From contig NZ_MPNT01000030.1 in the NCBI RefSeq assembly GCF_001907675.1, positions 1-64,000 on the forward strand: a stretch of DNA of 64,000 nt, given 5' to 3'. The notes beneath the pieces were generated by a model. It was not told the origin of the DNA and searched no databases. It saw nothing but the letters and a program-made list of their open reading frames with translations. The first letter of the stretch is position 1, and each line of letters opens with the position of its first letter. The position numbers and the translations under genes are program-made. Shown piece after piece: positions 34,455 through 43,303 of this stretch. This DNA comes from Mycobacterium paraffinicum. GTDB taxonomy: Bacteria > Actinomycetota > Actinomycetes > Mycobacteriales > Mycobacteriaceae.

Positions 34455-36101
34455 TTAGTGGATCCGGACGATGATCTCCGAATGACCCAGGCGGATCACG
34501 TCGCCGTCCGCCAACTGCCACTCCTGCACCGGTGCGTTGTTGACGGTGGTGCCGTTAGTGGAGTTGAGGTCCGACAGGAGCGCCACCTGCCCGTCCCAGC
34601 GAATCTCGAGGTGACGTCGTGAGACCCCGGTGTCGGGCAATCGGAACTGCGCGTCTTGTCCACGGCCGACGATGTTGGACCCCTCACGCAGCTGGTAGGT
34701 GCGGCCACTGCCGTCATCGAGCTGCAGGGTGACCGTCGTTCCGGCCGCGCCGTAACCGCCCGCGCCGTAACCCCCGTAGCCGCCGGCCTGCTGGCCGTAG
34801 TCCGCCGGCTGCCCGTAGTCAGCGGGCTGGCCGTACTCGCCCGGCTGGGCATACTCGGCCTGCTGGCCGTAGTCATAGTCGCGGTGCGCGGTCTCGGGGT
34901 ATCCGCCGGCCTGACCGGGGTATCCCCCGGCCGGCACGTTCTCGGCATATTGCGTGTAGTCGCCGGCCCCGTACTCCTGGCGACCGTAGCCGCCACCCTG
35001 CTGGTAGCCCTGCTCGTAGCCGCCGCCTTGCTCATATCCGGCGCCCTGCTCCGGATAGGCCGGCCGTTGCTCGGGCGGAGCGTAGCCCTCGTCCGGGCGG
35101 GCCGGTCCGCGGCCGTAATCGCCGCCGTAGCCGCCGTAGCCCTGCTGACCTCCAGCGGGCGGCGGGGCGTAGCCGCCACCTTGGCGGTAGCCCTGCTCGT
35201 AGCCTTGGCCGCCGTATCCGCCGGGGGCGGGAGGACGCTGCTCATACTGCGGCGGGGGGCCGCCCTGGGCTTGGTCTGGGTAGCCGCCGGGGCCCTGGTA
35301 CCCGCGCTGGTCGGGGTAGCCGCCCTGATCTTGGTAGCCGCGCTGGTCTGGGTAGCCGCCGGGGCCCTGGTAGCCGCGCTGGTCGGGGTAGCCTCCCTGG
35401 CCTTGGTAGCCGCCCTGCTCCGGGTAGCCACCCTGCTCGGGTTGGCGTGGCGGCGGGTAGCCCTGCTGCGGGGGATAGCCGCCCTGCTCGGGCGGATAGC
35501 CGGCCCGCGGGTCGGGCCCGCCCTGCGGCTGGTCGCCGGCGCGCGCGTCGTCTTGCGGGCGCGCGTAGCGCTCGTCGTAGTACTCGTCGCCAGGCCGCCC
35601 AGGCCCCGGAGGGCGGTAGCTCGAATCGTCAGTCATTGGTGCTACTCCTCGTTCTGCGCCGAACGCACTACTTGATTGTGGCGGGACGGCATCGTGGACC
35701 GCCGGGCGGGGCTGCACATCGGGATTGACAACACCGCGGGCGCGGTACTGCCCGGTGCGCAAATCCGACGACCGCTCGAACCGGACGACCACATCACCAT
35801 ACGTTTGCCACCCCTGTTCATGGATGTAGTCGACCAAGTACCTAGCGAAAGCGTCCGACGTGAGATCAGGGTCGGCGCCCACCTTCTCGAAGTCGTGCCT
35901 ACCGAGGGTAATGATGTATTCGTTGGGGGCCAAAAGCCGATCGCCGTGAAGTTTCTGGACGCCGTCGCGGGCTTCGCGGCGTAGGAGCGCCTCAACCTCC
36001 TGCGGAACGATCGATCCGCCGAAGACCCGGGCGAACGCGTTGTCGACGGTGGCCTCGAGCTTGCGCTCGATCCGTGCGGCCAACCCCCGTTGGCTACTCA
36101 T
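34455..36101 (-). CDS. fhaA: FHA-domain protein FhaA with long tandem-repeat linker
   Basis: 548 residues from ATG 36101 ([18 protein letters not shown]); M. tuberculosis FhaA has 527. An N-terminal DUF3662 domain (1 to about 125) is joined to a C-terminal FHA domain (about 455-548: [38 protein letters not shown]) by about 300 residues of Gly/Tyr/Gln/Pro-rich sequence. The linker holds a 12-residue tandem repeat and GQPADY repeats near its end. FhaA binds the pThr-modified pseudokinase domain of MviN (MurJ) and PknB targets, and regulates peptidoglycan synthesis. Codons upstream of 36101 run into the tRNA-Leu and are not part of the gene. Confidence 0.95.
   Translation of the reverse strand: MSSQRGLAARIERKLEATVDNAFARVFGGSIVPQEVEALLRREARDGVQKLHGDRLLAPNEYIITLGRHDFEKVGADPDLTSDAFARYLVDYIHEQGWQTYGDVVVRFERSSDLRTGQYRARGVVNPDVQPRPAVHDAVPPQSSSAFGAERGVAPMTDDSSYRPPGPGRPGDEYYDERYARPQDDARAGDQPQGGPDPRAGYPPEQGGYPPQQGYPPPRQPEQGGYPEQGGYQGQGGYPDQRGYQGPGGYPDQRGYQDQGGYPDQRGYQGPGGYPDQAQGGPPPQYEQRPPAPGGYGGQGYEQGYRQGGGYAPPPAGGQQGYGGYGGDYGRGPARPDEGYAPPEQRPAYPEQGAGYEQGGGYEQGYQQGGGYGRQEYGAGDYTQYAENVPAGGYPGQAGGYPETAHRDYDYGQQAEYAQPGEYGQPADYGQPADYGQQAGGYGGYGAGGYGAAGTTVTLQLDDGSGRTYQLREGSNIVGRGQDAQFRLPDTGVSRRHLEIRWDGQVALLSDLNSTNGTTVNNAPVQEWQLADGDVIRLGHSEIIVRIH
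35275..35405 (-). repeat. 36-bp coding tandem repeat in fhaA
   Basis: About 3.5 copies of a 12-residue unit, [10 protein letters not shown] followed by GP or DQ, lie in the linker of FhaA. Shorter GGYP(E/D)Q units flank it. Such 36-bp near-identical repeats can expand or contract by slippage, so repeat number probably varies between strains. Confidence 0.8.
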
Positions 36102-36344
36102 GCCCTGCCGTTCGCGTGCAGTTGCCACAGCGTGCCGTTGGCGCGCGGCAAACGATTCGGCCCGTGTCCCCTCACCCCAGCATGTTATCGGGACAGCGCG
36201 ACGGCGCGGCACCGTCGGAACTCTGAGAACTTCGTCGGCCCTGCTCAGACGCGTTGTGTCCCAGCGCCCCACGGCCTCCCGGCCCGACCAGGCGGGTTGG
36301 GGGATGTGGCTATTAGAGTGGTATGGTCCATCGGTTGTTTTTCC

Positions 36345-36427
36345 GGGCGAGTGGCGGAATGGCAGACGCGCTGGCTTCAGGTGCCAGTGTCCTTCGGGAC
36401 GTGGGGGTTCAAGTCCCCCTTCGCCCA
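36345..36427 (+). tRNA. leuT: tRNA-Leu (anticodon CAG)
   Basis: Acceptor GGGCGAG pairs with TTCGCCC (one G-T pair). The anticodon stem CTGGC/GCCAG carries loop TTCAGGT, giving CAG. A long variable arm of type II tRNAs is present (TGTCCTTCGGGACG), and the T arm reads GGTTCAAGTCC. The discriminator is A36427. This is the leuT position next to fhaA in M. tuberculosis. Confidence 0.96.
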
Positions 36428-36459
36428 CACTTGAGCGGTTCGCCGAACCGCAGGCGCTG

Positions 36460-36497
36460 AGGTCACGGACTCGAGGAGTTCGTGACCTTCGTGTTTT
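36460..36497 (+). terminator. intrinsic terminator after tRNA-Leu
   Basis: A 13-bp stem with one G-T pair, AGGTCACGGACTC and GAGTTCGTGACCT, closed by a GAG loop (36460-36488) and followed by TCGTGTTTT. This is a strong terminator 33 bases past the tRNA. A smaller perfect hairpin GCGGTTC-GCC-GAACCGC lies just before it at 36435-36451. Confidence 0.75.
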
Positions 36498-36610
36498 CCG
36501 GCATGTTGCGCCGGGGCTCAGCAGGCTTGGGCGTTGCGGTGAATTGACGTCTGCAATCGCATTAGTAGCGTAATTGCCAGCTCAGGAGGGGTGGCGATGG
36601 TCGTCGCGGC

Positions 36611-38581
36611 GTGGGACGCTACGCGGCTGCGGGTGATGCGGTGCAGCTGCGCTATATAAGCATTGCGGCGCTGATCGCCGAGGCCGGCGGCGACCCGTGG
36701 GCGATCAACAAGAGCTTGCAAGCCGGGAGCCCGGGGCAGATCGCTTCGCTGGCGGAGGTATTCCACCGAGCGGGCCGATGCACCAGTGAAGCCCAGCACG
36801 CGTTCGAGCAGGCCCGCAGCCGCTTCAACGCTGCGTGGAACCGCCGGGACGGCGGTCATCCGATCAACGACTCCGTCGAAGTGCAACGGGTCACCCAGTC
36901 GCTCGGCACCCAGTCCCTGCAGCTGCCCAAGATCGGCGCAGACCTGGAGAACATCGCCGCCTCCTTGGCAGAGGCGCAGAAGGCCGCGGCGGCAGAGATC
37001 GCTGCGCTCGAGGCGCAGCTGCAAACGCTCGACGGCCTGATCGGCCAAGCGGTCGAAATGGAGCAGGACCCCCACCTCAGCGCGGAGGACAAGAACACCC
37101 TCGATGCCCTCATCCGCAATTGCGAGAGGGACGCCATCGATGACACGAAAGCCGCACTGGCACAACTTAATTCGATCCGCAATGGCTATGCCGATGGCCT
37201 ACACAATTCGCTGGGAAACCTGCGAACCGAAGGATACGATCCCGAAGCCCTTCACGATGTCGACGCCGACGGTTCGCCGAAGCCCACCGAGCTCCAGCTA
37301 CAGGCGCTGGCCGATCTCCGCCGGATCACCGACCAAGCGGTGGTCGATCAAATGGGCAAGGTGCGTGCCGCGCAGGAGGCCTTGAACAAGGCGATGGCCG
37401 ACCTGTACACCCACGGGCCGGGATCGCCCGAGGGCGAGGCCGCCAGTGCGAGCCTGCCCAAGCTGAAAGCGGACCTCGCTCACGCGCTCGACGACCTGGG
37501 CAAGATCCCCGACTACCGGGACGTCGACCCCGCGTCGATAACGATCACTCCCGACGGTCGTTTCATGTTCACCCACACCGTGGATGGGCAGCCGGTGCAG
37601 GTCTACGGCCAGCTCAAGGACGGCGCGGGTGAATTCTTCGATCAGGCCATGGGCACGTCCTATACCTTCAGCGGCGGCAAGTTGATCGGCATGCGCACGC
37701 CGGATCCCGGGAAGGTGGAAGCCACCCCCGAACCGTTGTGGAGCGCTATTACCACCGCGGTTGGCGGCTACGGGCTGAAGGTCGGCGGTGAAGCGGCCTG
37801 GCAAGGGCTCAAGACGCTTTTCAGTCGCGAAGCGCTGGAGGGCTTGACCGGTGACAATGTCCTAGCCCGCGCAATGGGCGGCGCCGAGGAGCGTGCGGCA
37901 AGCGCCGGAGCGGACCTGAGCCCGCACGGTTCACCAACTCCGGGCGTAAGCGGTGAACCGGTACCGGGTACCACCCACCCCGGTCCCGCACCCGTCGTCG
38001 AGCACGGGCCGCACCCGGGCGGCGGCGGTGAGCTTCCGCCCGATGCTGGACCACCAGCGGGACCGCATGTGCCGGTGGCGCCGGATGGTCCACGGGCCCC
38101 AGTGCCCCCCGGGGCCCCGCCGCCTCCGTCCCTGCCTCCGGAGCACGAGTTGTTCAACGGCTACCACCCGGCGGAACCGGGCCCAGAGTTCACTCATCCC
38201 GACGGCAGCCTGTCCTATCCCGACGACACGCTGGCAACCAAACCCTATGCGGTTCCGGGGACAGTGATTCCCGACGCGCATCTTGAACCGGGGACGATTC
38301 TCGGGCGTTTCGGCAGCCCTTATGGCGCTTACTTGGCGCCCGAAGGCACGCCTTTCGCTGAGCTATCACTCCCACCAGAGAGTGCGGTGAAGCCTTACTT
38401 TGAATACGCGGTGGGAGACCCATCTCTCCTACCGCCGGGCTGGCACATCGAACAATCTGAAGTGGCGCCGTGGTTCCATCAGCCAGGCGGCGGCCAACAA
38501 TTCCGGATCATCAAACCAGACGGCACAAATGGTACGGTATTTGAACTGGAACGTTATGGAGTATTGGTACGGGTACGGTGA
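36611..38581 (+). CDS. Candidate ESX-type secreted toxin with C-terminal TNT (NAD glycohydrolase) domain
   Basis: 656 residues from GTG 36611; GTG 36641 (MQLRYISIAALIAEAGG) is an equally plausible start. Residues about 15-230 are helical and open with ISIAALIAEAGGDPWAINKSLQ, a domain found at the N-terminus of mycobacterial ESX-associated proteins. Residues about 430-520 are Pro/Gly-rich. The C-terminal ~120 residues match the tuberculosis necrotizing toxin fold of CpnT: RFGSPYGAYLAPEGTPF, ALP-like LSLPPESAVKPYFEY and APWFHQPGGGQQF. By alignment of QPGxGxQ, Gly626 and Gln630 correspond to the CpnT residues Gly818 and Gln822 that are needed for NAD cleavage. It follows tRNA-Leu, where M. tuberculosis has a different gene, and overlaps a small downstream gene by four bases. 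Toxin activity is inferred. Confidence 0.82.
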   Translation: MGRYAAAGDAVQLRYISIAALIAEAGGDPWAINKSLQAGSPGQIASLAEVFHRAGRCTSEAQHAFEQARSRFNAAWNRRDGGHPINDSVEVQRVTQSLGTQSLQLPKIGADLENIAASLAEAQKAAAAEIAALEAQLQTLDGLIGQAVEMEQDPHLSAEDKNTLDALIRNCERDAIDDTKAALAQLNSIRNGYADGLHNSLGNLRTEGYDPEALHDVDADGSPKPTELQLQALADLRRITDQAVVDQMGKVRAAQEALNKAMADLYTHGPGSPEGEAASASLPKLKADLAHALDDLGKIPDYRDVDPASITITPDGRFMFTHTVDGQPVQVYGQLKDGAGEFFDQAMGTSYTFSGGKLIGMRTPDPGKVEATPEPLWSAITTAVGGYGLKVGGEAAWQGLKTLFSREALEGLTGDNVLARAMGGAEERAASAGADLSPHGSPTPGVSGEPVPGTTHPGPAPVVEHGPHPGGGGELPPDAGPPAGPHVPVAPDGPRAPVPPGAPPPPSLPPEHELFNGYHPAEPGPEFTHPDGSLSYPDDTLATKPYAVPGTVIPDAHLEPGTILGRFGSPYGAYLAPEGTPFAELSLPPESAVKPYFEYAVGDPSLLPPGWHIEQSEVAPWFHQPGGGQQFRIIKPDGTNGTVFELERYGVLVRVR

Positions 38582-39063
38582 AAATGGCAGACTTTTCTCG
38601 ATTATCGAACAATTGGTCGGTGTGGGCGCCCAAAGCTGGTTTGACCAACGTCACGACATCCCTCAGTTGTGGCGACTGCGACATTCTCTTCAAATCGGAC
38701 GACTATTCCGTGCATCTTCGGGATGGCGACGGAGGTTGGGTCGTCGACGTAGTGGATGACCGCGGGCAAAGGCGTAACGATGTGGCGAAATTTTCGACGT
38801 TTGAACTGGTCGAGAAGTATCTCATATGGAATTGGATAACTGCTGCTCGTTCGGACCTCGCTTCAGGAGCTCTGGGCGCCAGCCTCTATAAGCTCGGCTA
38901 CGCGTCCGGTGTTCAAGTCGTTGAGTTGGAAAAGGGCAATATCGAATTGTGCCTGAACGGGGCGTGTGCAACATTAGTGGTCGGCGACGCGACAATCTTT
39001 AGTCACATTATGAAATGGTCGGTAGAAGACATCCTCAACATTGCCACTAGGGGCAGCTCTTAA
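38578..39063 (+). CDS. Candidate immunity protein for the TNT-domain toxin
   Basis: 161 residues from GTG 38578, overlapping the toxin stop by four bases (GTGA); ATG 38584 is an alternative start. No signal peptide or membrane segment. The first half reads as beta-strand-rich (WSVWAPKAGLTNV, DDYSVHLRDGDGGWVVDVVDDRG). I do not recognise it with certainty; size, position and coupling fit an immunity factor, as IFT (Rv3902c) pairs with CpnT. The base composition is visibly richer in A and T than that of the neighbours (runs such as ATATGGAATTGGATAACTG), which suggests recent transfer together with the toxin tail. Confidence concerns the gene; the immunity role is inference. Confidence 0.75.
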   Translation: MKMADFSRLSNNWSVWAPKAGLTNVTTSLSCGDCDILFKSDDYSVHLRDGDGGWVVDVVDDRGQRRNDVAKFSTFELVEKYLIWNWITAARSDLASGALGASLYKLGYASGVQVVELEKGNIELCLNGACATLVVGDATIFSHIMKWSVEDILNIATRGSS

Positions 39064-39176
39064 AGCTATTCTCAATGCCGAAGCTGGATTACCGCGAGTC
39101 TTTCCTTTTGGACATCTAAGTCACGACGGTAACCGGACCGGCACGCAATGCAATAACCCGTAATGTTTCGGAGCGA

Positions 39177-39506
39177 CTACGAACGCACCCACCGCAAGAT
39201 ATCCGGCGTCACGGCGTCGGTGATGTCGTCGAATTCGGGGTGCTTCTTGAGCACGGTGCCGATCATCGAGCACACCGGAACAATGCGCTTGCCCTCGCCG
39301 CGCGCCTCATTCAGCGCTTCCTCGACGAGGATCGTCGCCAGGCCCCGTCCGCCGTACGCCGGGTCGATTTCGGTGTGGTAGAAGACGCGCTGGTCGCCGC
39401 GGTCGGCGAAGTCGGCGAGGCCGACCTGCTTGCCTTCTACGGCGATGGTGTAGCGGCCCTCCTCGAGGCTGACGGTCGTCTCTGCCCCGGTCTTATCGGT
39501 GGCCAT
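39177..39506 (-). CDS. GNAT-like acetyltransferase of the YjdJ/CG type
   Basis: 109 residues: small acetyltransferase-related domain with HTEIDPAYGGRGLATILVEEAL (acyl-CoA loop, GGRGLA) and CSMIGTVLKKHPEF, typical of the short Acetyltransf_CG family. The substrate is unknown. Its start overlaps the pirin gene end by 14 bases on the same strand, so both are likely cotranscribed. The preceding 113 bases (39064-39176) after the immunity gene show no clear feature. Confidence 0.85.
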   Translation of the reverse strand: MATDKTGAETTVSLEEGRYTIAVEGKQVGLADFADRGDQRVFYHTEIDPAYGGRGLATILVEEALNEARGEGKRIVPVCSMIGTVLKKHPEFDDITDAVTPDILRWVRS

Positions 39507-40476
39507 TGGTGTCTTCCTTTCCTTGCGGTATCGGTCGCGGTCGCAGCCGAGTGGTCGGCAACGGCGGGGCGGGCAGACGGGTAAGCGAACCCCGGTAGCC
39601 GTGGACGGAGCCGAAGCGGTCGTCGCCGGCCTCCCACAGTTGGCGGTAAGCCACGATGTCGTCGTGGCTTCGTCCCACGAAGTTCCACCACATCACCAGT
39701 TCTTCGGTGAACGGAGTACCCCCGAGCAGCAGTACCCGCGCGGGCCGGTCGCCATCGTTGCGCAGGCGCAACGACGAGCGGCCGGGGTTCAGGTAGGCCA
39801 GCTCGGCAACCGCCAGCGCGGCTTCCTCAACACGGACCGCCCCCAGGTCGCAGAGCACACCATGCTCGAAGGCCGGATCGACATCGAGGTCCAGGTGAGT
39901 CCCGGCGTCGAGATCGAGCTGGGCGCCCAGCAACGGAGTGAAGGTATGCACCGGGGACCGGCTGCCGGCCAGGTACCCGAGGAACACGCGAGCCGTCGCG
40001 CCCGGAAGGGGTACAGGCGCCGGCGCGTAGTGCGCGAAGTCGCGACCGGTGTCGCGATCGGAATCGGGCAGCGCGACCCAGAGCTGGACGCCATGCAAGG
40101 CCGCCCCCGACGTCACCGATACTTCCGAGTGGCAGATACCGGCGCCGGCGGTCATGAGGTTCAACTCGCCGGGACGGACGGCGGCGTCCACGCCGGCGCT
40201 GTCGTTGTGCTCCACTTCCCCACTGAACAACCAGCTGACGGTTTGTAGTCCGGTGTGCGGATGCGGCGGGACGTCCATGCGCGCGGACGACGGACCGTAA
40301 TGGTCGATGAAGCACCAGGCGCCGACCAGCGAGCGCTGGCGTTGTGGCAGCGTGCGGCGCACGCGCATCGCCCGAGGGCCGCCCAACGGAACCTCACGGG
40401 GACGCAGCACCTCGGTGCCCGCGCCCGGTGACGCAGCGCAGGCAAGTTCGATCGGTGCCGGCTCAAGGTTGTTCAT
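39493..40476 (-). CDS. Pirin-family protein
   Basis: 327 residues from ATG 40476; an in-frame GTG at 40485 adds three. The N-terminal cupin shows the pirin metal-binding signature: PPHPHTGLQTVSWLF, EVEHNDS and AGICHSE. The C-terminal cupin contains LLGGTPFTEELVMWWNFVGRS, a hallmark of pirins. Pirins are iron-binding cupins, some with quercetinase-like activity. It sits 27 bases downstream of the acyl-CoA dehydrogenase stop in the same direction. Confidence 0.92.
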   Translation of the reverse strand: MNNLEPAPIELACAASPGAGTEVLRPREVPLGGPRAMRVRRTLPQRQRSLVGAWCFIDHYGPSSARMDVPPHPHTGLQTVSWLFSGEVEHNDSAGVDAAVRPGELNLMTAGAGICHSEVSVTSGAALHGVQLWVALPDSDRDTGRDFAHYAPAPVPLPGATARVFLGYLAGSRSPVHTFTPLLGAQLDLDAGTHLDLDVDPAFEHGVLCDLGAVRVEEAALAVAELAYLNPGRSSLRLRNDGDRPARVLLLGGTPFTEELVMWWNFVGRSHDDIVAYRQLWEAGDDRFGSVHGYRGSLTRLPAPPLPTTRLRPRPIPQGKEDTNGHR

Positions 40477-40503
40477 TGTCCACACCGACCGTACCCAGAT
40501 TCG

Positions 40504-41886
40504 CTACTTACGCGGCGGTCGGAGCACCTTCATGGCCAGGCGCATGACGGGCTCGGGCACCCGGTCCTGCATGGACAGGGCGGTGTCGGCGGCGCGGGAG
40601 CGCAGCGGGGTGCCGCGACCAAAGACGCGGTTGAGTGGCCCGCCAGACGGTTCGAGAACCACGTGCAGCGGCGGCGTGCCGACCGCGGCCCCCAGCGCGT
40701 TGGCGATGACCATTCGCTGGATCTCGCTGGTGCCCTCAAAGATGGTGTACAGCTTGGCATCTCGATACCACTTTTCCACCGGATGATCGGTGATGTAGCC
40801 CCAGCCGCCCATCGTCTGAATGGCGCGTTCGGTGGCCTTGACTGCCACCTCGCTGGCGGCCATTTTCGACATCGACCCTTCCCCGCGTTCGAAGGGCACG
40901 TTGTTGGCGGCCATCCACGACGCTCGCCAGGTCAGCAACCGCGCCGCGTCGATCTGGGTGGCCAGCTCCGCCAGCGGGAAGGCGATGCCCTGGTTGTCGA
41001 TGATCGGCGCGCCGAATGCCTCGCGCTCGGTGGCGTACGCCGTCGCGTATTCCAGCGCCGCGCGTGCGATGCCGATAGCCTGCGCGGCGACCATGGGCCG
41101 GGTCTGTTCGAAGGTGCCCAGTGTGGCCGAACCCGACCGCTTTCCGCCCGCCACCACTTCGCGCGCCTTAGCGAGTTTGTGCTCCAGCTTCTCTTCTCCG
41201 CCAAGCAGATTGGCACCGGGAACGCGGACGCCCTCGAACAGCAACTCGGCGGTATGGGACGCGCGGCAGCCCAGTTTGTCCAACTTGCGGACCAGCTTGA
41301 GCCCCGGCGTGCCACCGGGGACCACGAAAAGCGCCTGACCGCGATGCCCGAGTTCCTCGTCGACGACGGCGTTGACCACGTGCACATTGGCGATTCCGCC
41401 GTTGCCGATCCACATTTTGTGGCCGTCGATAATCCAGTCGTCACCGTCGCGGCGCGCGCGGGTGCGCAGATTCCGTACGTCGCTGCCACCTTCGGGCTCC
41501 GAGATCGCCAGCGCTGCCAGCTTGAGATCGCCCGGAGTTCCGAAACATTCGGGCGCCCACTCCAACATCTGTTCCGGGGATGCGGCCTGCCCGATCGCCG
41601 AGAGGGCCAACGCCGGCATCACGATTGCCAGCCCGATCCCGGCGCAGCCCCAGAACAGCTCCTCCATGAACATCGGCAACGACAGGCCCGTCGGGTCGCC
41701 GATCAGATCGCGGTAAAACAGCGGGCTGTAGAAGCCGCGCTGCGCCGCCTCCTCCAAGACCGGCCACGGGAACTCTTGCCGTTGGTCGTAGTGGAGCGCC
41801 ACGGGGCGGATCACATCTTCGGCGAACTCGTGGGCCCGCCGGGCCAGGTCGTGCTGCGCTGCCGTCGGGGTCAGGTCGAACGTCAT
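40504..41886 (-). CDS. Acyl-CoA dehydrogenase
   Basis: 460 residues. FAD/acyl-CoA dehydrogenase motifs: LAALAISEPEGGSDVRNLRTRA, KMWIGNGG, and the C-terminal TMGGWGYITDHPVEKWYRDAKLYTIFEGTSEIQR, whose Glu in IFEGTSEIQR is the usual catalytic base. It is longer than the common 380-390 residues because of a tail of about 60 residues after the catalytic motif. It oxidises an unknown acyl-CoA at the alpha-beta bond. Transcribed with the pirin and GNAT-like genes. Confidence 0.92.
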   Translation of the reverse strand: MTFDLTPTAAQHDLARRAHEFAEDVIRPVALHYDQRQEFPWPVLEEAAQRGFYSPLFYRDLIGDPTGLSLPMFMEELFWGCAGIGLAIVMPALALSAIGQAASPEQMLEWAPECFGTPGDLKLAALAISEPEGGSDVRNLRTRARRDGDDWIIDGHKMWIGNGGIANVHVVNAVVDEELGHRGQALFVVPGGTPGLKLVRKLDKLGCRASHTAELLFEGVRVPGANLLGGEEKLEHKLAKAREVVAGGKRSGSATLGTFEQTRPMVAAQAIGIARAALEYATAYATEREAFGAPIIDNQGIAFPLAELATQIDAARLLTWRASWMAANNVPFERGEGSMSKMAASEVAVKATERAIQTMGGWGYITDHPVEKWYRDAKLYTIFEGTSEIQRMVIANALGAAVGTPPLHVVLEPSGGPLNRVFGRGTPLRSRAADTALSMQDRVPEPVMRLAMKVLRPPRK

Positions 41887-41975
41887 GGATCCCGCCTTTG
41901 GGTCGACAGACTCGGTCGTGCCGAAGCTCTACCCCGTTGGCTACGCCAGCAAACGGCCCCTGAGCAGGACGGAAC

Positions 41976-42392
41976 TCACGCGGCCGAGCGAGGCCCAACC
42001 TTTGCGAGGGGCAGGTGCAGCACCACGGCGGCCACCGCAACCGACTCGTGCTCGTGATTGGCGAGCAAGGCCGCATTCTCCGGCAGCTGGCGGGAGTTGA
42101 TCTCTCCGGACGCGATGCGCCGCAGGACATCGTGGGCCTGAGCCAACTGTTCACGCTTGCGGTACTGGCCCCCGGGGAGTTTGACGCCGGCCCAGACTCC
42201 GTACTCCTCGCGGTGCGCGATGGCGTGTTGAGCGCACCGCCGCTGCTGCGCCAACGGGCAGCGGCGCAGGCACTGGATGCGCGCCTCGACGGCCGACCGC
42301 TCATACGCGCGGGCCTTCGCCGCGCCGTCGCCACCATCATCGTCGGGATAGCCGAACCACAGTTCCGGGTTGGCAGCGCAGGGATGTCCCAT
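41976..42392 (-). CDS. whiB5: WhiB-family iron-sulfur transcription factor WhiB5
   Basis: 138 residues from ATG 42392 (MGHPCAANPELWFGYPDD), with AAGGAGA at good spacing; M. tuberculosis WhiB5 has 139. Cluster ligands are Cys5, Cys41, Cys45 and Cys53. The turn motif reads YGVWAGVKLPGG, followed by a basic YRKREQ segment. WhiB5 is reported to be needed for reactivation and virulence and to control ESX-linked genes in M. tuberculosis. It is divergent from the Rv0023-like regulator with 143 bases between starts. Confidence 0.94.
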   Translation of the reverse strand: MGHPCAANPELWFGYPDDDGGDGAAKARAYERSAVEARIQCLRRCPLAQQRRCAQHAIAHREEYGVWAGVKLPGGQYRKREQLAQAHDVLRRIASGEINSRQLPENAALLANHEHESVAVAAVVLHLPLAKVGPRSAA

Positions 42393-42475
42393 GTCGGTCT
42401 CCTTGTCGAGCGTGAAACGTAGGCAAAAGCGTATACAGAGACATGGGTGCCGCGCAAGAGAAACGAGACAAAAAC

Positions 42476-42527
42476 GTATATACATAGCGATACGGTATCG
42501 GCTGTGTAGTATCCGGCCTATGGCCGG
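42476..42527. promoter_or_regulatory. cluster of palindromes between whiB5 and the XRE regulator
   Basis: The AT-rich divergent promoter region contains GTATATAC (42476-42483), the perfect 13-bp palindrome CGATACGGTATCG (42488-42500) and the perfect 15-bp palindrome CCGGCCTATGGCCGG (42513-42527). A related AAAAGCGTATACA lies at 42425-42437. The arrangement suggests operators for the adjacent HTH protein or WhiB5, and the stretch directly precedes the regulator's start. Confidence 0.55.
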
Positions 42528-42535
42528 AGCGCGCG

Positions 42536-43303
42536 GTGAGCCGTGAATCGGCCGGCGCGGCCATCCGCGCTTTGCGAGAGTCACGTGACTGGTCCCTAGC
42601 CGACCTTGCCGCCGCGACCGGTGTCAGCATCATGGGGCTGAGCTTCATGGAGCGCGGTGCCCGCAAGCCGCACAAAAGTACAGTTCAGAAGGTTGAGAAC
42701 GGGCTGGGCTTGCCGCCGGGTACCTATTCTCGGCTGCTGGTGGCGGCCGATCCGGACGCGGAACTGGCCCGCGTGATGGCCGCCCAGCCTCCCGCTGCCG
42801 TCCCCGCCAGGCGTAGCGGGCCCGTGGTCGTGGACCGGCACAGCGACGCCGAAGTGCTGGAAGGATATGCCGAAGCTCAGCTCGAGGCCCTCAAATCCGT
42901 CATCGATCGATTGCCTGCGACAACATCAAACGAATATGAGACGTATATTCTGTCTGTGATCGCTCAGTGCGTGAAGGCAGAGATGCTGGCGGCCGGCTCC
43001 TGGCGGGTCGCGGTGAATGCCGGCGCAGACTCCACGGGCCGGCTGATGGAACATCTCCAAGCCCTCGAGGCGACGCGGACCGCCCTGCTGAAACGGATGC
43101 CGACCAGCCTGAGCGCCCGGTTCGACCGGGCGTGCGCAGAGTCGGCTTTGCCCGAGGCCATCATCGCCACGTTGGTCGGTGTCGACGTCGACGAGATGTG
43201 GGACATCCGCAATCGGGGGGTTATCCCGCCGGGGGCGCTCCCCCGCGTGCGCGCCTTCGTTGACGCCGTCGAGTCGGGCGAACACGGCAAGGAGGTGCAG
43301 TGA
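42536..43303 (+). CDS. XRE-family HTH regulator (Rv0023 homologue)
   Basis: 255 residues from GTG 42536. N-terminal HTH at about 8-62: AIRALRESRDWSLADLAAATGVSIMGLSFMERG, followed by PHKSTVQKVENGLGLPPGTYSRLL. The rest is a helical domain of unknown function. Rv0023 in M. tuberculosis is 256 residues and has been described as a redox-linked regulator; I rely on memory for that. Divergent from whiB5, and translationally coupled to the NlpC/P60 gene by a 4-base overlap. Confidence 0.9.
   Translation: MSRESAGAAIRALRESRDWSLADLAAATGVSIMGLSFMERGARKPHKSTVQKVENGLGLPPGTYSRLLVAADPDAELARVMAAQPPAAVPARRSGPVVVDRHSDAEVLEGYAEAQLEALKSVIDRLPATTSNEYETYILSVIAQCVKAEMLAAGSWRVAVNAGADSTGRLMEHLQALEATRTALLKRMPTSLSARFDRACAESALPEAIIATLVGVDVDEMWDIRNRGVIPPGALPRVRAFVDAVESGEHGKEVQ

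Noticed and set aside
40663..42057. 464-codon frame antisense to the acyl-CoA dehydrogenase
   Set aside because: The minus strand carries full dehydrogenase motifs including the catalytic Glu. The plus-strand frame is a Gly/Arg/Gln-rich shadow.
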